Shown here one piece after another: positions 1 to 8,191 of a DNA stretch of 64,000 bases (position 1 is its first letter; every line of letters begins with the position of its first letter). The notes under the pieces were generated by a model. The model had not been told where the DNA came from. It searched no databases and was given only the letters and a program-made list of their open reading frames with translations. The stretch comes from Paenibacillus sp. MSJ-34 (GTDB lineage Bacteria; Bacillota; Bacilli; Paenibacillales; Paenibacillaceae): positions 1-64,000 of the forward strand of contig NZ_JAHLPR010000024.1 in assembly GCF_018918005.1 (NCBI RefSeq). The letters are read 5' to 3'. A program made the translations under genes and the position numbers.

Positions 1-196
1 GTAGACTTCACCTAAAAGGTGCTCCTCTCTTTGGGTGTAGTGTTCTCGACAAACACCATTCTACCAAAGATTTGGGCACTTTTTTATGTTTTCAATGAAC
101 GGTACTTTCGAAATTTAGGTTGAAATGAATTACCACATCGTATGAACATGTCCCGTAAATTATGCCGGTCAATGCGCACAAAAGACGGGTTGTTCG
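1..196. other. Intergenic left edge, possible insertion-sequence end
   Basis: No gene can be supported in the first 196 bases. Positions 29-69 form an imperfect hairpin (CTTTGG at 29-34 pairs with CCAAAG at 64-69). Read on the minus strand, this is followed by an AGAGAGGAG ribosome-binding-like motif and a small palindrome (CACCT-ttt-AGGTG), then a possible GTG start running off the left edge. A protective hairpin before a start codon is seen upstream of some transposase genes, but too little sequence is present to identify one. Confidence 0.25.
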
Positions 197-1306
197 TTAC
201 GGCAACAGCGGTTCGTACGTTCGGCCGAGCGCCTGGGCGACCGCTTGATGCGTCACTTTGCCGTTATACGTATTGACGCCTTGCATCAAGGCGGCGTTCT
301 CCCGGATTGCGCGTTCCACGCCTTTGCCGGCGATTTCCAACGCATAAGGCAATGTGGCGTTCGTCAGGGCGAACGTCGACGTATGGGGGACCGCGCCGGG
401 CATATTCGCTACGGCATAATGGATGACGCCGTATTTCTCGTATACCGGATTGTCATGCGTCGTTACCCGGTCGATCGTCTCGATGGAACCGCCTTGGTCG
501 ACGGCGACATCGACGATGACGGCGCCTTTCTTCATCTTCGCCACCATCGCTTCGCTGACGAGCTTGGGCGCCCTCGCGCCGGGTACGAGCACCGAACCGA
601 TCAACAAATCGGCCCTTTGCGTTTCGCGCGCGATATGATACGGATTCGACATGACCGTCCGAATTCGGCCGCCGAAGATATCGTCCAAATAACGCAGCCG
701 ATCCGCGCTTCTTTCGACGATTGTAACGCTAGCGCCTAGGCCAAGCGCCATCTTGGCGGCATTCGTCCCGACCGTTCCGCCGCCGATGATGACGACGTCG
801 GCAGGCGGCACTCCCGGCACGCCCCCAAGCAGCATGCCCCGCCCTCCGTAATACGCTTCTAAGAAACGGGCGCCGACCTGAACGGACATGCGTCCCGCCA
901 CTTCGCTCATCGGCGTAAGCAGCGGCAAGCCGCCGCCCGGAAGCTGAATCGTCTCATAAGCGATCCCCGTTACTTGGCTGCGGATCAACGCTTCCGCCAA
1001 AGCGTCCGCAGCAGCCAGATGCAGGAATGTGAACAATACTTGCCCTTTGCGGAAATAACCGTATTCTTCGGGCAGAGGTTCCTTCACTTTCATGATCATA
1101 TCGGCCTGCGTCCATACGTCCGGAGCGGACGGTACGATGGCCGCCCCTTCCGCCGCATATTCGTCGTCGGCAAATCCGCTCCCCGCGCCTGCTCCCCGCT
1201 CGACCAGCACCTGATGGCCTGCGCCGCTTAGCGCGCTTGCTCCGGCCGGCGTCAACGAAACCCGGAACTCATTATTTTTTATTTCTTTCGGTATCCCGAT
1301 CTTCAT
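197..1306 (-). CDS. ald: Alanine dehydrogenase
   Basis: NAD-dependent oxidative deamination of L-alanine to pyruvate and ammonium, a cytosolic reaction used for alanine catabolism and important in sporulating Bacillus. The 369-aa product has the family N-terminus [10 protein letters not shown], the substrate-binding pair Lys75 (MKVKEP) and His96 (FLHLA), and a Rossmann nucleotide site ([10 protein letters not shown]). The ATG at 1306 was chosen over an in-frame ATG 33 bases upstream because AAGGAAGG precedes it and because family members begin here. In B. subtilis ald also lies close to fur and spoIIM. A TATAAT at 1398-1403 could be its -10 box, but no good -35 is visible. Confidence 0.97.
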   Translation of the reverse strand: MKIGIPKEIKNNEFRVSLTPAGASALSGAGHQVLVERGAGAGSGFADDEYAAEGAAIVPSAPDVWTQADMIMKVKEPLPEEYGYFRKGQVLFTFLHLAAADALAEALIRSQVTGIAYETIQLPGGGLPLLTPMSEVAGRMSVQVGARFLEAYYGGRGMLLGGVPGVPPADVVIIGGGTVGTNAAKMALGLGASVTIVERSADRLRYLDDIFGGRIRTVMSNPYHIARETQRADLLIGSVLVPGARAPKLVSEAMVAKMKKGAVIVDVAVDQGGSIETIDRVTTHDNPVYEKYGVIHYAVANMPGAVPHTSTFALTNATLPYALEIAGKGVERAIRENAALMQGVNTYNGKVTHQAVAQALGRTYEPLLP

Positions 1307-1551
1307 GCCTTTCGCTTCCTTCCTTATAACCGAATTCATGAACCGGATACTTCAACCTATGTTTGCAAACCCAGAATAACAACCGCTTTCTTTTCCTATT
1401 ATACGTTCTCCAATCGGCCGCCCGATTATGTGTGATAGATGCCCGTTTCTCCGCCATGCCTTGATATGGCCGCGAATGGCAATCACAAAGCGGCTTTCGT
1501 CCACATAGAGTAAATGACGAGACGAAATTACGATATAAAGGCGGAGAAGAA

Positions 1552-2775
1552 ATGCGTAAGCGTGATCGAATGTTAGCGATGATTCATGCCAAACCTTCCA
1601 AGCAAACGACGCGGCAACTTATCATTCTAAAAGACCGCAAAAGCTACTCCCAGTATATACGGCTCTTGAAAAAAAACGGAATAACCCCGATTAAAACAAT
1701 TAAATCGCTGAATATGGTATGTTGCCACGTTGACCGCAATAAAGTTTCGCAAGTGGCCCAAAACCATTCCAAAATTCGGCGGGTCGAAGCCGATGTCAAA
1801 GCGAGGGCGCATGGTTTTCCAAAGCGGAAAGGAGCGCGCGTCAGCGGCTCCAGTACTCCTTGGGGCGTGCGCCGCATCGGCTCTCCGAGCGTATGGCCGC
1901 GTTCGACGGGAGAGAGTATCCGGATCGGCGTCATTGATACGGGCATCGGTCCGAACCCGGATCTGAAAGTTGCCGGAGGCATCAATACGATCAATCCGCG
2001 AAACTCCTTCCACGACGATAACGGACATGGGACTCATGTCGCCGGAACCGCGGCGGCGCGCGGCATAAACAGCGGTATAACCGGGGTGGCGCCCCGCGCC
2101 AAATTATATGCCGTTAAGGCGTTGGATCAGAACGGCAACGGCTTCGTTTCCGATATTATCGAAGGCGTCGAATGGTGTATCGATCGTCGCATGGATGTTA
2201 TCAATATGAGTTTCGGCATTATCGGCAACAGTCCCGCTCTCCGTAGAAGCATACGCAGAGCGAATCGGCATGGTATCGTCGTCGTCGCATCGGCCGGCAA
2301 TAACGGGTCCGATGCAACCCGCATCGACGAACCCGCCAGATATCCGGAGACGATCGCCGTGGCGGCGTCCAACCGAAACAACAAAATCGCTTCCTTCAGC
2401 AGCCGCGGCCAAGAAGTCGACGTAGCCGCGCCCGGGGTCGACATTTTGTCGCTGAAAGTCGGCAAAGGGACGGGCACGCGCTCGGGCACGTCGATGGCCG
2501 CCCCTCATGTGTCCGGAAGCGCCGCATTGTTGCTGCGGCTGAATCCGCGCCTTTCGCCTTCGCAAATCCGCAACCTTCTCGCTTCCACCGCGCTCCATCT
2601 CAGGGGATCTTCGCGAAGAGCGCAAGGCAGCGGTCTTGTCCAAGCAGACCGCGCCGCAGACAGGGTGCATGCAAATCTGCATGCGGCGAAACCGCGGACG
2701 GTGAAGCTGCGCTCGCCGACGCTCCGCGCGAATGTGAGGAATCGCCGGCCCGCCAAACGCAAAAATCGGATATGA
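1552..2775 (+). CDS. Subtilisin-like S8 serine peptidase
   Basis: A 407-aa protein with an N-terminal inhibitor I9-like segment (about residues 20-85) and a subtilase domain. The catalytic triad is visible as Asp129 (VIDTG), His159 (NGHGTHVAGT) and Ser314 (GTSMAAPHVSG), with the oxyanion Asn at 250 (SAGNNG). No hydrophobic signal peptide is present; the N-terminus is strongly basic. It may therefore act inside the cell like AprX-type peptidases or leave by another route. The C-terminal 40 residues are very basic (Arg/Lys-rich). Start ATG follows GGCGGAGAAGAA. Transcribed alone, against the direction of most neighbours, and closed by a strong hairpin. Confidence 0.93.
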   Translation: MRKRDRMLAMIHAKPSKQTTRQLIILKDRKSYSQYIRLLKKNGITPIKTIKSLNMVCCHVDRNKVSQVAQNHSKIRRVEADVKARAHGFPKRKGARVSGSSTPWGVRRIGSPSVWPRSTGESIRIGVIDTGIGPNPDLKVAGGINTINPRNSFHDDNGHGTHVAGTAAARGINSGITGVAPRAKLYAVKALDQNGNGFVSDIIEGVEWCIDRRMDVINMSFGIIGNSPALRRSIRRANRHGIVVVASAGNNGSDATRIDEPARYPETIAVAASNRNNKIASFSSRGQEVDVAAPGVDILSLKVGKGTGTRSGTSMAAPHVSGSAALLLRLNPRLSPSQIRNLLASTALHLRGSSRRAQGSGLVQADRAADRVHANLHAAKPRTVKLRSPTLRANVRNRRPAKRKNRI

Positions 2776-2810
2776 GAAGGCCCGACATGCATTCCGTCGG
2801 GCCTTCTCAT
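2772..2810. terminator. Bidirectional hairpin terminator
   Basis: A perfect 15-bp inverted repeat (2772-2786 with 2796-2810, 9-nt loop) overlaps the stop codon of the S8 peptidase and lies just before the end of the convergent fur gene. There is no long T run on either strand. Confidence 0.7.
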
Positions 2811-2825
2811 GAGTGATAGAGGTCG

Positions 2826-3281
2826 TTACTCCTCCGATTTCGCTTTCGCATTGCAGCGATGGCAAATTCCTTGAAAATCGAGACGGTGATCGATCACCGT
2901 AAAATGAAATTCTTTCTCCAACCGTTCTTCGAGCGGCAATAGCCAATCTTCGCGAATTTCATCCATCGCGCCGCATTGCACGCATATCAAATGGTGATGA
3001 TGATGTTTGCTGCTGTCCGTCCTTAAATCATACCGAGCCACACCGTCGCCGAAATTCAATTTCTCTACGACATGCAGCTCGCTAAGCAATTCAAGCGTAC
3101 GATAGACGGTGGCCAAGCCGATTTCCGGCGCCTTGTCTTTTACCAACATAAACACATCTTCCGCGCTCAGATGATCGTCCTCGTTCTCCAACAGCACCCT
3201 CACCGTCGCTTCGCGCTGCGGCGTCAATTTATAGCCTTGCGACTGAAGCTGCTGTTTTATTTTCTCGATTCGTGCTTCCAT
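2826..3281 (-). CDS. fur: Fur-family ferric uptake regulator
   Basis: Metal-dependent repressor, 151 aa. A winged-helix DNA-binding domain (LTPQREATVRVL, ATVYRTLELL) precedes a metal-binding dimerisation domain with the His cluster HHHHHL and two Cys pairs (CVQC and CHRC), typical of a structural zinc site. The position next to spoIIM and ald matches B. subtilis fur rather than perR or zur, and a separate Zur-like paralogue lies at 59850-60263. ATG 3281 is preceded by AAAGGGGG; an ATG 24 bases upstream lacks such a site. The Fur assignment rests mainly on context. Confidence 0.88.
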   Translation of the reverse strand: MEARIEKIKQQLQSQGYKLTPQREATVRVLLENEDDHLSAEDVFMLVKDKAPEIGLATVYRTLELLSELHVVEKLNFGDGVARYDLRTDSSKHHHHHLICVQCGAMDEIREDWLLPLEERLEKEFHFTVIDHRLDFQGICHRCNAKAKSEE

Positions 3282-3331
3282 CTGTACGCCCCCTTTTGCC
3301 GGCATTCACGCGTTCCTTTATCATTGCTTTC

Positions 3332-3361
3332 ATTATAGGGGGATAACGCAATTAAAGTCAA
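3332..3361 (-). promoter_or_regulatory. SigA-type promoter of fur
   Basis: On the minus strand TTGACT (3361-3356) is followed after 18 bases by TATAAT (3337-3332), about 50 bases upstream of the fur start. It sits in the short gap after spoIIM, so fur can be expressed independently of the sporulation gene. Confidence 0.6.
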
Positions 3362-3369
3362 ACATTTTG

Positions 3370-4014
3370 CTAGATTCGTACCATGGCCACGCTCTCGAGC
3401 AGCATCGGTGCAACCCATCGCATCATAACAGGAGAAACCCATGCTTCGAACAAGGCGATGCCGACCATCGCGACGGCCATCGTCAGCGTTAATGCGGAGT
3501 ATGACACAAACGGCTGCTTGATCTGCCCTCTGCGCTGCGTGAGCACCCGGTTTCTGAGCATGTACAGCGAAAAGCCGATCGCCGCTACACTGCTTATAAT
3601 AATGCCCGGTATGACGACAATATTTTGCGGAGCGACCGACACAAGCGCAAACAACAATCCCTTCCACGAATATTGCCCGACGAAATACCCGACGGTAAAG
3701 CCGACAAGCACCCCTTTCATAAAATCAAGCACTAGGATGAACGGAAGCCCAACCACGGACAGTCCCAAAATCCAAATGATCGCAATCCACTTCACATGGC
3801 CCATCGCGGTATCCCAAAACGCGCTTTCTCCGCTCACTCCTCCTTGATCGACGGTGCTGAAAAAGTGGCCCAAATAACGGCCGAGCTCCTGCTGTTGGTC
3901 CAGGGACAGCGCGTTCACCATCAGCGATCCGAACACGACGCCTACGACGAATAAGACGGACACAAAAACATACAAAATCATCTGATCTTTCAAATAGTTG
4001 CGCAGCGGCTGCAT
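3370..4014 (-). CDS. spoIIM: Stage II sporulation protein M
   Basis: A 214-aa integral membrane protein of the DMP engulfment complex (SpoIID, SpoIIM, SpoIIP), which remodels septal peptidoglycan so that the mother cell can engulf the forespore. Five or so hydrophobic segments are visible, the first near residues 13-35 (LYVFVSVLFVVGVVFG), and the size matches SpoIIM. The neighbour fur is as in B. subtilis. Upstream on the minus strand a sequence matching the SigE -35 (TCATATT at 4059-4053) is present, but the -10 is poor, so SigE control is inferred mainly from the family. Confidence 0.93.
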   Translation of the reverse strand: MQPLRNYLKDQMILYVFVSVLFVVGVVFGSLMVNALSLDQQQELGRYLGHFFSTVDQGGVSGESAFWDTAMGHVKWIAIIWILGLSVVGLPFILVLDFMKGVLVGFTVGYFVGQYSWKGLLFALVSVAPQNIVVIPGIIISSVAAIGFSLYMLRNRVLTQRRGQIKQPFVSYSALTLTMAVAMVGIALFEAWVSPVMMRWVAPMLLESVAMVRI

Positions 4015-4082
4015 CGTTTTCCGGCTCCTCTCTTCTTGTCTATTTCTATTAAAATATGAGAGAAGCGGCCAAACTATGACCT

Positions 4083-5327
4083 TTACGAACGAAGGACCTT
4101 GCCGTATGAGCCTCCGCCGCCGGAAGAGATGCCCAGCGTGCCGTTGCGCGCTTGAATAATATGCTCCGCGATTTGCTCGCCGACGATGCCGCTAATTTCC
4201 GCAAGTTCCGCCCGGTGCAGGATGTTCATCTCGGTGCCGAATCGCGCGAGCAGCGCGTTCAACTTGCTTTTGCCCAATCCGGGTATGAAGTCGAGCGGTA
4301 CTTGATAACGGTATGGCGGCCGATGCGCGGGCACCCGCGGCGTTTCCCTGTCGGCGATATAGAGAATGCGGTCCAGCACCCCATGCACCAGCTTGGCGCT
4401 GCCGCAATACGGACAGCGGACATGCGCATGCTCCCGCTCGTCGATAATGGAGTCGCACTGGATGCAGGAGGAACGATGGTATTTGCCGAGCCGCGGATTC
4501 AAACCGTAGTTGGCTGCAATGCGCCGGCCTTCCCTCCCCGCGAGCGCAAGGCGGAATTCGGCGAACGTTGGCTCACGCAGCAGAAGTTCGTTATATTCCC
4601 GCCCGATTTTCCCAAGCGAATGCGCATCCGAGTTCGTCAGCAACGGATACGGATCCAGTTCGGCAATATAGCCGGCCATTTCCGAATCCGCGCTCAAGCC
4701 GAGTTCGGCTCCCGCGATCAAGTCCGGATGAAGCAGATCGGCCATACGGTTCGAGGCGCTCCCGTAAATCCCTTTATGCGGCGTGAAAATATGCGCCGGA
4801 ACGAACAATCCGCCGCGCGCGGCAACTTCCTCCTGCAGCCTTCTTGCCGGCACGTAAATGCGTTGCGAGCTGAGCTCCACATTTTTCATATGCTGCGACA
4901 TCCAGAGCGTAAATTCCCGCATCGTCTCAAGCTTGGCGAAGTAGACCAGCACATGCGCTTCGCCCATTCCCGGATCGCGCACTTCAATTTCGCTGCCGAG
5001 CAGAATCGTCGTATCGCGGTAGCGGATGCCGCCGTCCTGAAGCTCATGCATTTCGCCGTTGTCGAGACAGCGGATAATATCGTCCTGCACCGACGGCGCA
5101 TGGCAATCGATAATGCCGATCAATTCGATCCCTTTGCGTTCCGACGCTTCGTGCGCGATATTCGCGAACGTAAGATCTTTGCTGCCGCTAATTTTGACCG
5201 CATTGCCCTTGCCGGTTCTTCCGATATGAATATGCAAATCGGCATAGAACGAACGCAAGCCAGCTTTATTGCGAGCCTGCGATCCTTCCCGCTCCGAACG
5301 GTTCGGCATCGATCCTTGGCCGCTCAT
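4083..5327 (-). CDS. Endonuclease Q-like PHP-domain protein (YqxK-type)
   Basis: A 414-aa protein with an N-terminal PHP metallohydrolase domain (ADLHIHIG, IIDCHAP, GSEIEV, PAHIFTP, TNSDAHS), a four-Cys zinc ribbon (CIQCDS and CPYCGS), and a C-terminal helix-hairpin-helix region (IPGLGKSKLNALL). This layout is that of archaeal and Bacillus EndoQ, which nicks DNA on the 5' side of uracil, hypoxanthine and abasic sites. The chosen ATG overlaps the nudF stop as ATGA, suggesting translational coupling; ATGs at 5363 and 5309 are alternatives. The product may pair nucleotide sanitation with DNA repair. Function is inferred from domain architecture. Confidence 0.82.
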   Translation of the reverse strand: MSGQGSMPNRSEREGSQARNKAGLRSFYADLHIHIGRTGKGNAVKISGSKDLTFANIAHEASERKGIELIGIIDCHAPSVQDDIIRCLDNGEMHELQDGGIRYRDTTILLGSEIEVRDPGMGEAHVLVYFAKLETMREFTLWMSQHMKNVELSSQRIYVPARRLQEEVAARGGLFVPAHIFTPHKGIYGSASNRMADLLHPDLIAGAELGLSADSEMAGYIAELDPYPLLTNSDAHSLGKIGREYNELLLREPTFAEFRLALAGREGRRIAANYGLNPRLGKYHRSSCIQCDSIIDEREHAHVRCPYCGSAKLVHGVLDRILYIADRETPRVPAHRPPYRYQVPLDFIPGLGKSKLNALLARFGTEMNILHRAELAEISGIVGEQIAEHIIQARNGTLGISSGGGGSYGKVLRS

Positions 5328-5884
5328 GATCCGATCTGCCCCGTCAACCGGTATATCTGCCAAGCGTATACCGCCAATATCGTTTTGGCGTCGCTAATTT
5401 TCCCTTCGGCGATATATTGCTGCGCCTCCTCGAGCGTAATGCTTTCGCATTCGAGAAATTCGTCCTCATCCAGCCGCATGGCGCCCGGAACCAGCCCTTC
5501 CGCAAGATACAAATGGATGATTTCGTCGGCGAAACCCGGGGACGTATAGAAGGAGTTGATGAGCCGCAGCGATTCGCAGCGGTAGCCCGTCTCCTCCTCC
5601 AATTCGCGCTCGGCCGCGCGATGCGGCTCCTCTCCCGGATCCAGCTTGCCCGCCGGAATTTCCACTTCGCTTCTGCCCAGCGGCTTCCGGTATTGCTCGA
5701 CGACGATCATTCGGTCGGCATGCAGCGCGAGCACGGCTACCGCGCCCGGATGCTTCACGATTTCCCTTGTCGCCTGCTTCCCGTTCGGCAGCGTTACCGT
5801 ATCGACTTGCAGCGATATGATATTCCCTTGAAAGATTTTCTCGGTCTTAATCGTCTTTTCTTCGAATTTTCGATGATTGTTCAC
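5324..5884 (-). CDS. nudF: Nudix hydrolase, ADP-ribose pyrophosphatase
   Basis: Hydrolyses ADP-ribose to AMP and ribose 5-phosphate. The 186-aa product starts at a GTG preceded by GGAGGTG with a 7-nt spacer; reading further upstream gives unrelated residues. The KFEEKTIKTE N-terminus, the GAVAVLAL strand and a Nudix box of the form GxLDPGE...AAERELEEETGY are present at roughly residues 80-110. It overlaps the EndoQ-like gene by 4 bases and lies divergently next to mciZ, the same neighbour as in B. subtilis. Confidence 0.93.
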   Translation of the reverse strand: MNNHRKFEEKTIKTEKIFQGNIISLQVDTVTLPNGKQATREIVKHPGAVAVLALHADRMIVVEQYRKPLGRSEVEIPAGKLDPGEEPHRAAERELEEETGYRCESLRLINSFYTSPGFADEIIHLYLAEGLVPGAMRLDEDEFLECESITLEEAQQYIAEGKISDAKTILAVYAWQIYRLTGQIGS

Positions 5885-5925
5885 AGCTTGCACCTCCAAT
5901 GGCAATTCTACGTTGTTGCCGGTTC

Positions 5926-5954
5926 GCATAACTTGTCCAAACATAGCATACGTT
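5926..5954 (+). promoter_or_regulatory. SigE-like promoter of mciZ
   Basis: GCATAAC (5926-5932) and CATACGTT (5947-5954), separated by 14 bases, resemble the SigE consensus (-35 KMATATT, -10 CATACAHT). It lies 41 bases before the mciZ start. B. subtilis mciZ is a SigE gene, which supports the reading. Confidence 0.45.
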
Positions 5955-5994
5955 GTTATTATATCAAATCCGGGCAAGAGAAGGAGACTTTCGT

Positions 5995-6144
5995 ATGAAA
6001 AGTTATGTCGCGTCCAACCAAATGAGGCTTGTAGGCAAAGCATGGGAAATACGCCATCATCTCCGGCAATGGGCGAAACGGAGCGGACCGAACGCCAGCC
6101 TGCGGCGAGAATTGGATCGCCGATTGGGGCCTGAAAGGCGATAA
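5995..6144 (+). CDS. mciZ: Z-ring formation inhibitor MciZ
   Basis: A 49-aa peptide. Its segment RLVGKAWEIRHHL closely matches the core of B. subtilis MciZ (LVGKAWEIR), the mother-cell peptide that binds the C-terminal face of FtsZ, caps filaments and blocks a second Z ring during sporulation. The ATG has a strong AAGGAGA site 8 bases upstream. Placement divergent from nudF is as in B. subtilis, and a SigE-like promoter precedes it. The C-terminal half (Arg-rich, RRELDRRLGPERR) is longer than and unlike the 40-aa B. subtilis peptide. Confidence 0.85.
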   Translation: MKSYVASNQMRLVGKAWEIRHHLRQWAKRSGPNASLRRELDRRLGPERR

Positions 6145-6186
6145 CCCCTCCATGATTGCATTTTCCGGCGCTTTCCTGTATTCTGT

Positions 6187-6212
6187 TATTAAACTGAACA
6201 GTCAGATTATTA
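6187..6212. promoter_or_regulatory. TetR-family operator 1
   Basis: CTGA-acag-TCAG (6194-6205) with AT-rich flanks forms an imperfect palindrome just before the tetR start. Nearly the same site recurs at 6853-6880 before the MFS gene, implying that the regulator controls both itself and the transporter. Confidence 0.6.
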
Positions 6213-6229
6213 GGAAAGAGGTCGATGTC

Positions 6230-6823
6230 ATGGCCAGACGACGGCCGGAGGAAACGGAACAAACGAAAAGCATCATCATTCAATGCGCCAAAGAATTGTT
6301 CAGCCAAAAAGGCTACGGCGCCGTCTCGATGGAAGAAATCCGCATCCGCTCCGGTATCAGCAAAGGCAGCATTTACTATCACTTTAAGAGCAAGGAACAA
6401 TTGTTTATTACGTTGTTGGACATCAACATGAACGAATGGATTGATAAGTGGAATGCGATTTCCGCCCCGCTTCGGACCGAAACGGAACGCCTTTACCGTT
6501 TGGCGGAGCATTTCGCGGACGATTTTAACAATCCGTTGATGAAAGCCGGAGAGGAATTCGCCGGCAGCCGGGGTGCCGATCCGGAAGTATTGGAATCTAT
6601 TTTGCGAATATCTTACATGCCAAGGCCGATTTTCATCAAAGTGTTGCAGGACGGCATGAACGGAGGCGAGTTTAAAGAAGACGACACGGACAAGTTAACG
6701 GATATTTTGTTCGGCATGCTTGCAGGTGTCGGCTCGACTTTAATAAGAGAGCCATCCTATGATAAAGTAGTCGCGTTGCATCGCAAGGCGATCGACGTTT
6801 TTTTAAACGGAATCAAGCCCTAG
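6230..6823 (+). CDS. TetR/AcrR-family transcriptional regulator
   Basis: A 197-aa repressor. The N-terminal helix-turn-helix (about residues 12-58: AKELFSQKGYGAVSMEEIRIRSGISKG then SIYYHFKSKEQLF) is typical TetR; the rest is a helical ligand-binding and dimerisation domain. ATG 6230 has AAAGAGGT upstream; the extended upstream reading (26 residues) covers its own operator and is unlikely to be translated. It is transcribed with the MFS gene 76 bases downstream, a classic local regulator-efflux pair. Ligand unknown. Confidence 0.9.
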   Translation: MARRRPEETEQTKSIIIQCAKELFSQKGYGAVSMEEIRIRSGISKGSIYYHFKSKEQLFITLLDINMNEWIDKWNAISAPLRTETERLYRLAEHFADDFNNPLMKAGEEFAGSRGADPEVLESILRISYMPRPIFIKVLQDGMNGGEFKEDDTDKLTDILFGMLAGVGSTLIREPSYDKVVALHRKAIDVFLNGIKP

Positions 6824-6852
6824 CAGAGCTTTTTCCGTTTTATTTTCGCAAA

Positions 6853-6880
6853 TAATTAAACTGAATGGTCAGATTAATTA
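6853..6880. promoter_or_regulatory. TetR-family operator 2
   Basis: AATTAAACTGA (6854-6864), a 4-base centre (atgg), and TCAGATTAATT (6869-6879) form a 26-bp palindrome with one mismatch per arm, 20 bases before the MFS start codon. It matches the core and left arm of the site at 6187-6212. Confidence 0.7.
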
Positions 6881-6899
6881 TAACGAAAGGGGATCATCT

Positions 6900-8144
6900 A
6901 TGAAATCTCTTATCCAAAACAAAGTGTTTCGTATCGTAGCAATAGCCGACCTCATCCAGCAAATGGGCATTTGGATTCGCAACATCGCCGTACTGTTCTA
7001 CGTGATGGAACAAACCAATAACGACCCTGTAGCCGTATCTTTGATTACCGTATTTCAATTATTGCCGATTTTTCTCTTCTCGATCGTCGGCGGAACGCTG
7101 GCGGACCGCTGGAATCCGAAGAAAACGGTCATCGCAGGCGATTTGTTGAGTTCCGCTTCGATCGCCGTTATTTTGATTTGTATCGTCTCTGGCATATGGC
7201 AAGCGGCATTCGTCGCTACGGTCGTTTCCGCTGTCGTCAGCCAATTTTCTCAGCCTTCTTCGGCGATCTTGTTCAAACGGCATATTCCCGATGCGCAAGT
7301 CGGGATTGCGATCGGCATCACGCAAGGGTTGATGTCCATATTTCTCATCGTCGGGCCGATGATCGGAACGTTGATCTATACTTCGCTCGGCATTCATTAC
7401 TCGATGATCGCGTTAATGATTTTGTTTGCATCCGCGGCGCTCATTCAGTTCGCCCTCCCCCCTTCGCCCCGCGATTCGTCCGAGACGTCTTCTTCGTTAA
7501 TCCGCGATATGCGCGAAGGACTCGTCTATGTTCTCAATCATCGCAACTTGACGGTGTTGGCTGTCGTGATGGCGCTGTTCGGACTCGGGATCGGCCTCAT
7601 CGAACCGTTGGACGTTTACATTTTAATGGAACGGCTTGGATTGGAAAAAGAAAGTTTGCAATGGTTTTACGCTTTGGCGGGAATCGGGCTTCTAATCGGC
7701 GGCGCCGTTGCGGCGGGAAGCTCGGAATGGCTGCGCTCGCATGCCAAGCTTGTCATGTTTGCCGGCATTTTGGCGCTGGCGGCGTCGATTGCCGTGGAGG
7801 TGCTGTCCCGTTCCGTTGTGCTGACGGGATCGATGCGTTTTCTGGTCGGCATGATCCAAGCTTTTTTTCAAATCGTGATGAACATGTTTATGATCCAATG
7901 GGTCGAAGAGAAATATGTCGGGCGGACGAGCGGCATTCTTGCTCCGATTATTACGGGAGGCATTCTGCTCGGGTCCGCCTCGTCCGGGTTCATTATGAAA
8001 TCGACGTCCCTCATGACGGCATATTTTGTGTCCGCCGCAATGATCGCCATCGCCGCGTTGTACTCGTTAAAATTTAAAATATCGGAAGCCTCCGACAATC
8101 CTACCGCTGCGCAAACCGCCGACGGAAAAAGATCGGCTCTGTAA
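6900..8144 (+). CDS. MFS transporter, drug-efflux type
   Basis: A 414-aa inner-membrane protein with about 12 hydrophobic segments and the MFS loop 2-3 signature region GGTLADRWNPKK (near residue 62). The overall pattern (short N-terminus, MEQTNNDPVAVSL, PSSAILF) resembles MefA/MdtG-like macrolide or multidrug exporters. RBS AAAGGGGA is well spaced. It follows tetR and carries the second operator, so it is probably induced by its substrate. The substrate cannot be told from the sequence. The pair is absent from the corresponding B. subtilis order and looks like an accessory insertion. Confidence 0.88.
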   Translation: MKSLIQNKVFRIVAIADLIQQMGIWIRNIAVLFYVMEQTNNDPVAVSLITVFQLLPIFLFSIVGGTLADRWNPKKTVIAGDLLSSASIAVILICIVSGIWQAAFVATVVSAVVSQFSQPSSAILFKRHIPDAQVGIAIGITQGLMSIFLIVGPMIGTLIYTSLGIHYSMIALMILFASAALIQFALPPSPRDSSETSSSLIRDMREGLVYVLNHRNLTVLAVVMALFGLGIGLIEPLDVYILMERLGLEKESLQWFYALAGIGLLIGGAVAAGSSEWLRSHAKLVMFAGILALAASIAVEVLSRSVVLTGSMRFLVGMIQAFFQIVMNMFMIQWVEEKYVGRTSGILAPIITGGILLGSASSGFIMKSTSLMTAYFVSAAMIAIAALYSLKFKISEASDNPTAAQTADGKRSAL

Positions 8145-8152
8145 GCTGCGAT

Positions 8153-8182
8153 CAACAAAAGGACTGAGCGCCCGCTCAGTCC
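8153..8182 (-). terminator. Terminator of the M20 peptidase gene
   Basis: GGACTGAGC and GCTCAGTCC (8161-8182) form a 9-bp stem with a 4-nt loop; on the minus strand it is followed by TTTTGTTG. It also sits at the end of the convergent MFS gene. Confidence 0.7.
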
Positions 8183-8191
8183 CGCATATTT

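Noticed and set aside
4152-5549. A 465-codon open frame on the plus strand
   Set aside because: Antisense to the EndoQ-like gene and nudF, with no family features; the opposite strand has clear domains, ribosome sites and a 4-base overlap.
5953-6144. A 63-codon start for mciZ
   Set aside because: The earlier ATG lies within the SigE-like -10 region and lacks a ribosome site; the ATG at 5995 has AAGGAGA.
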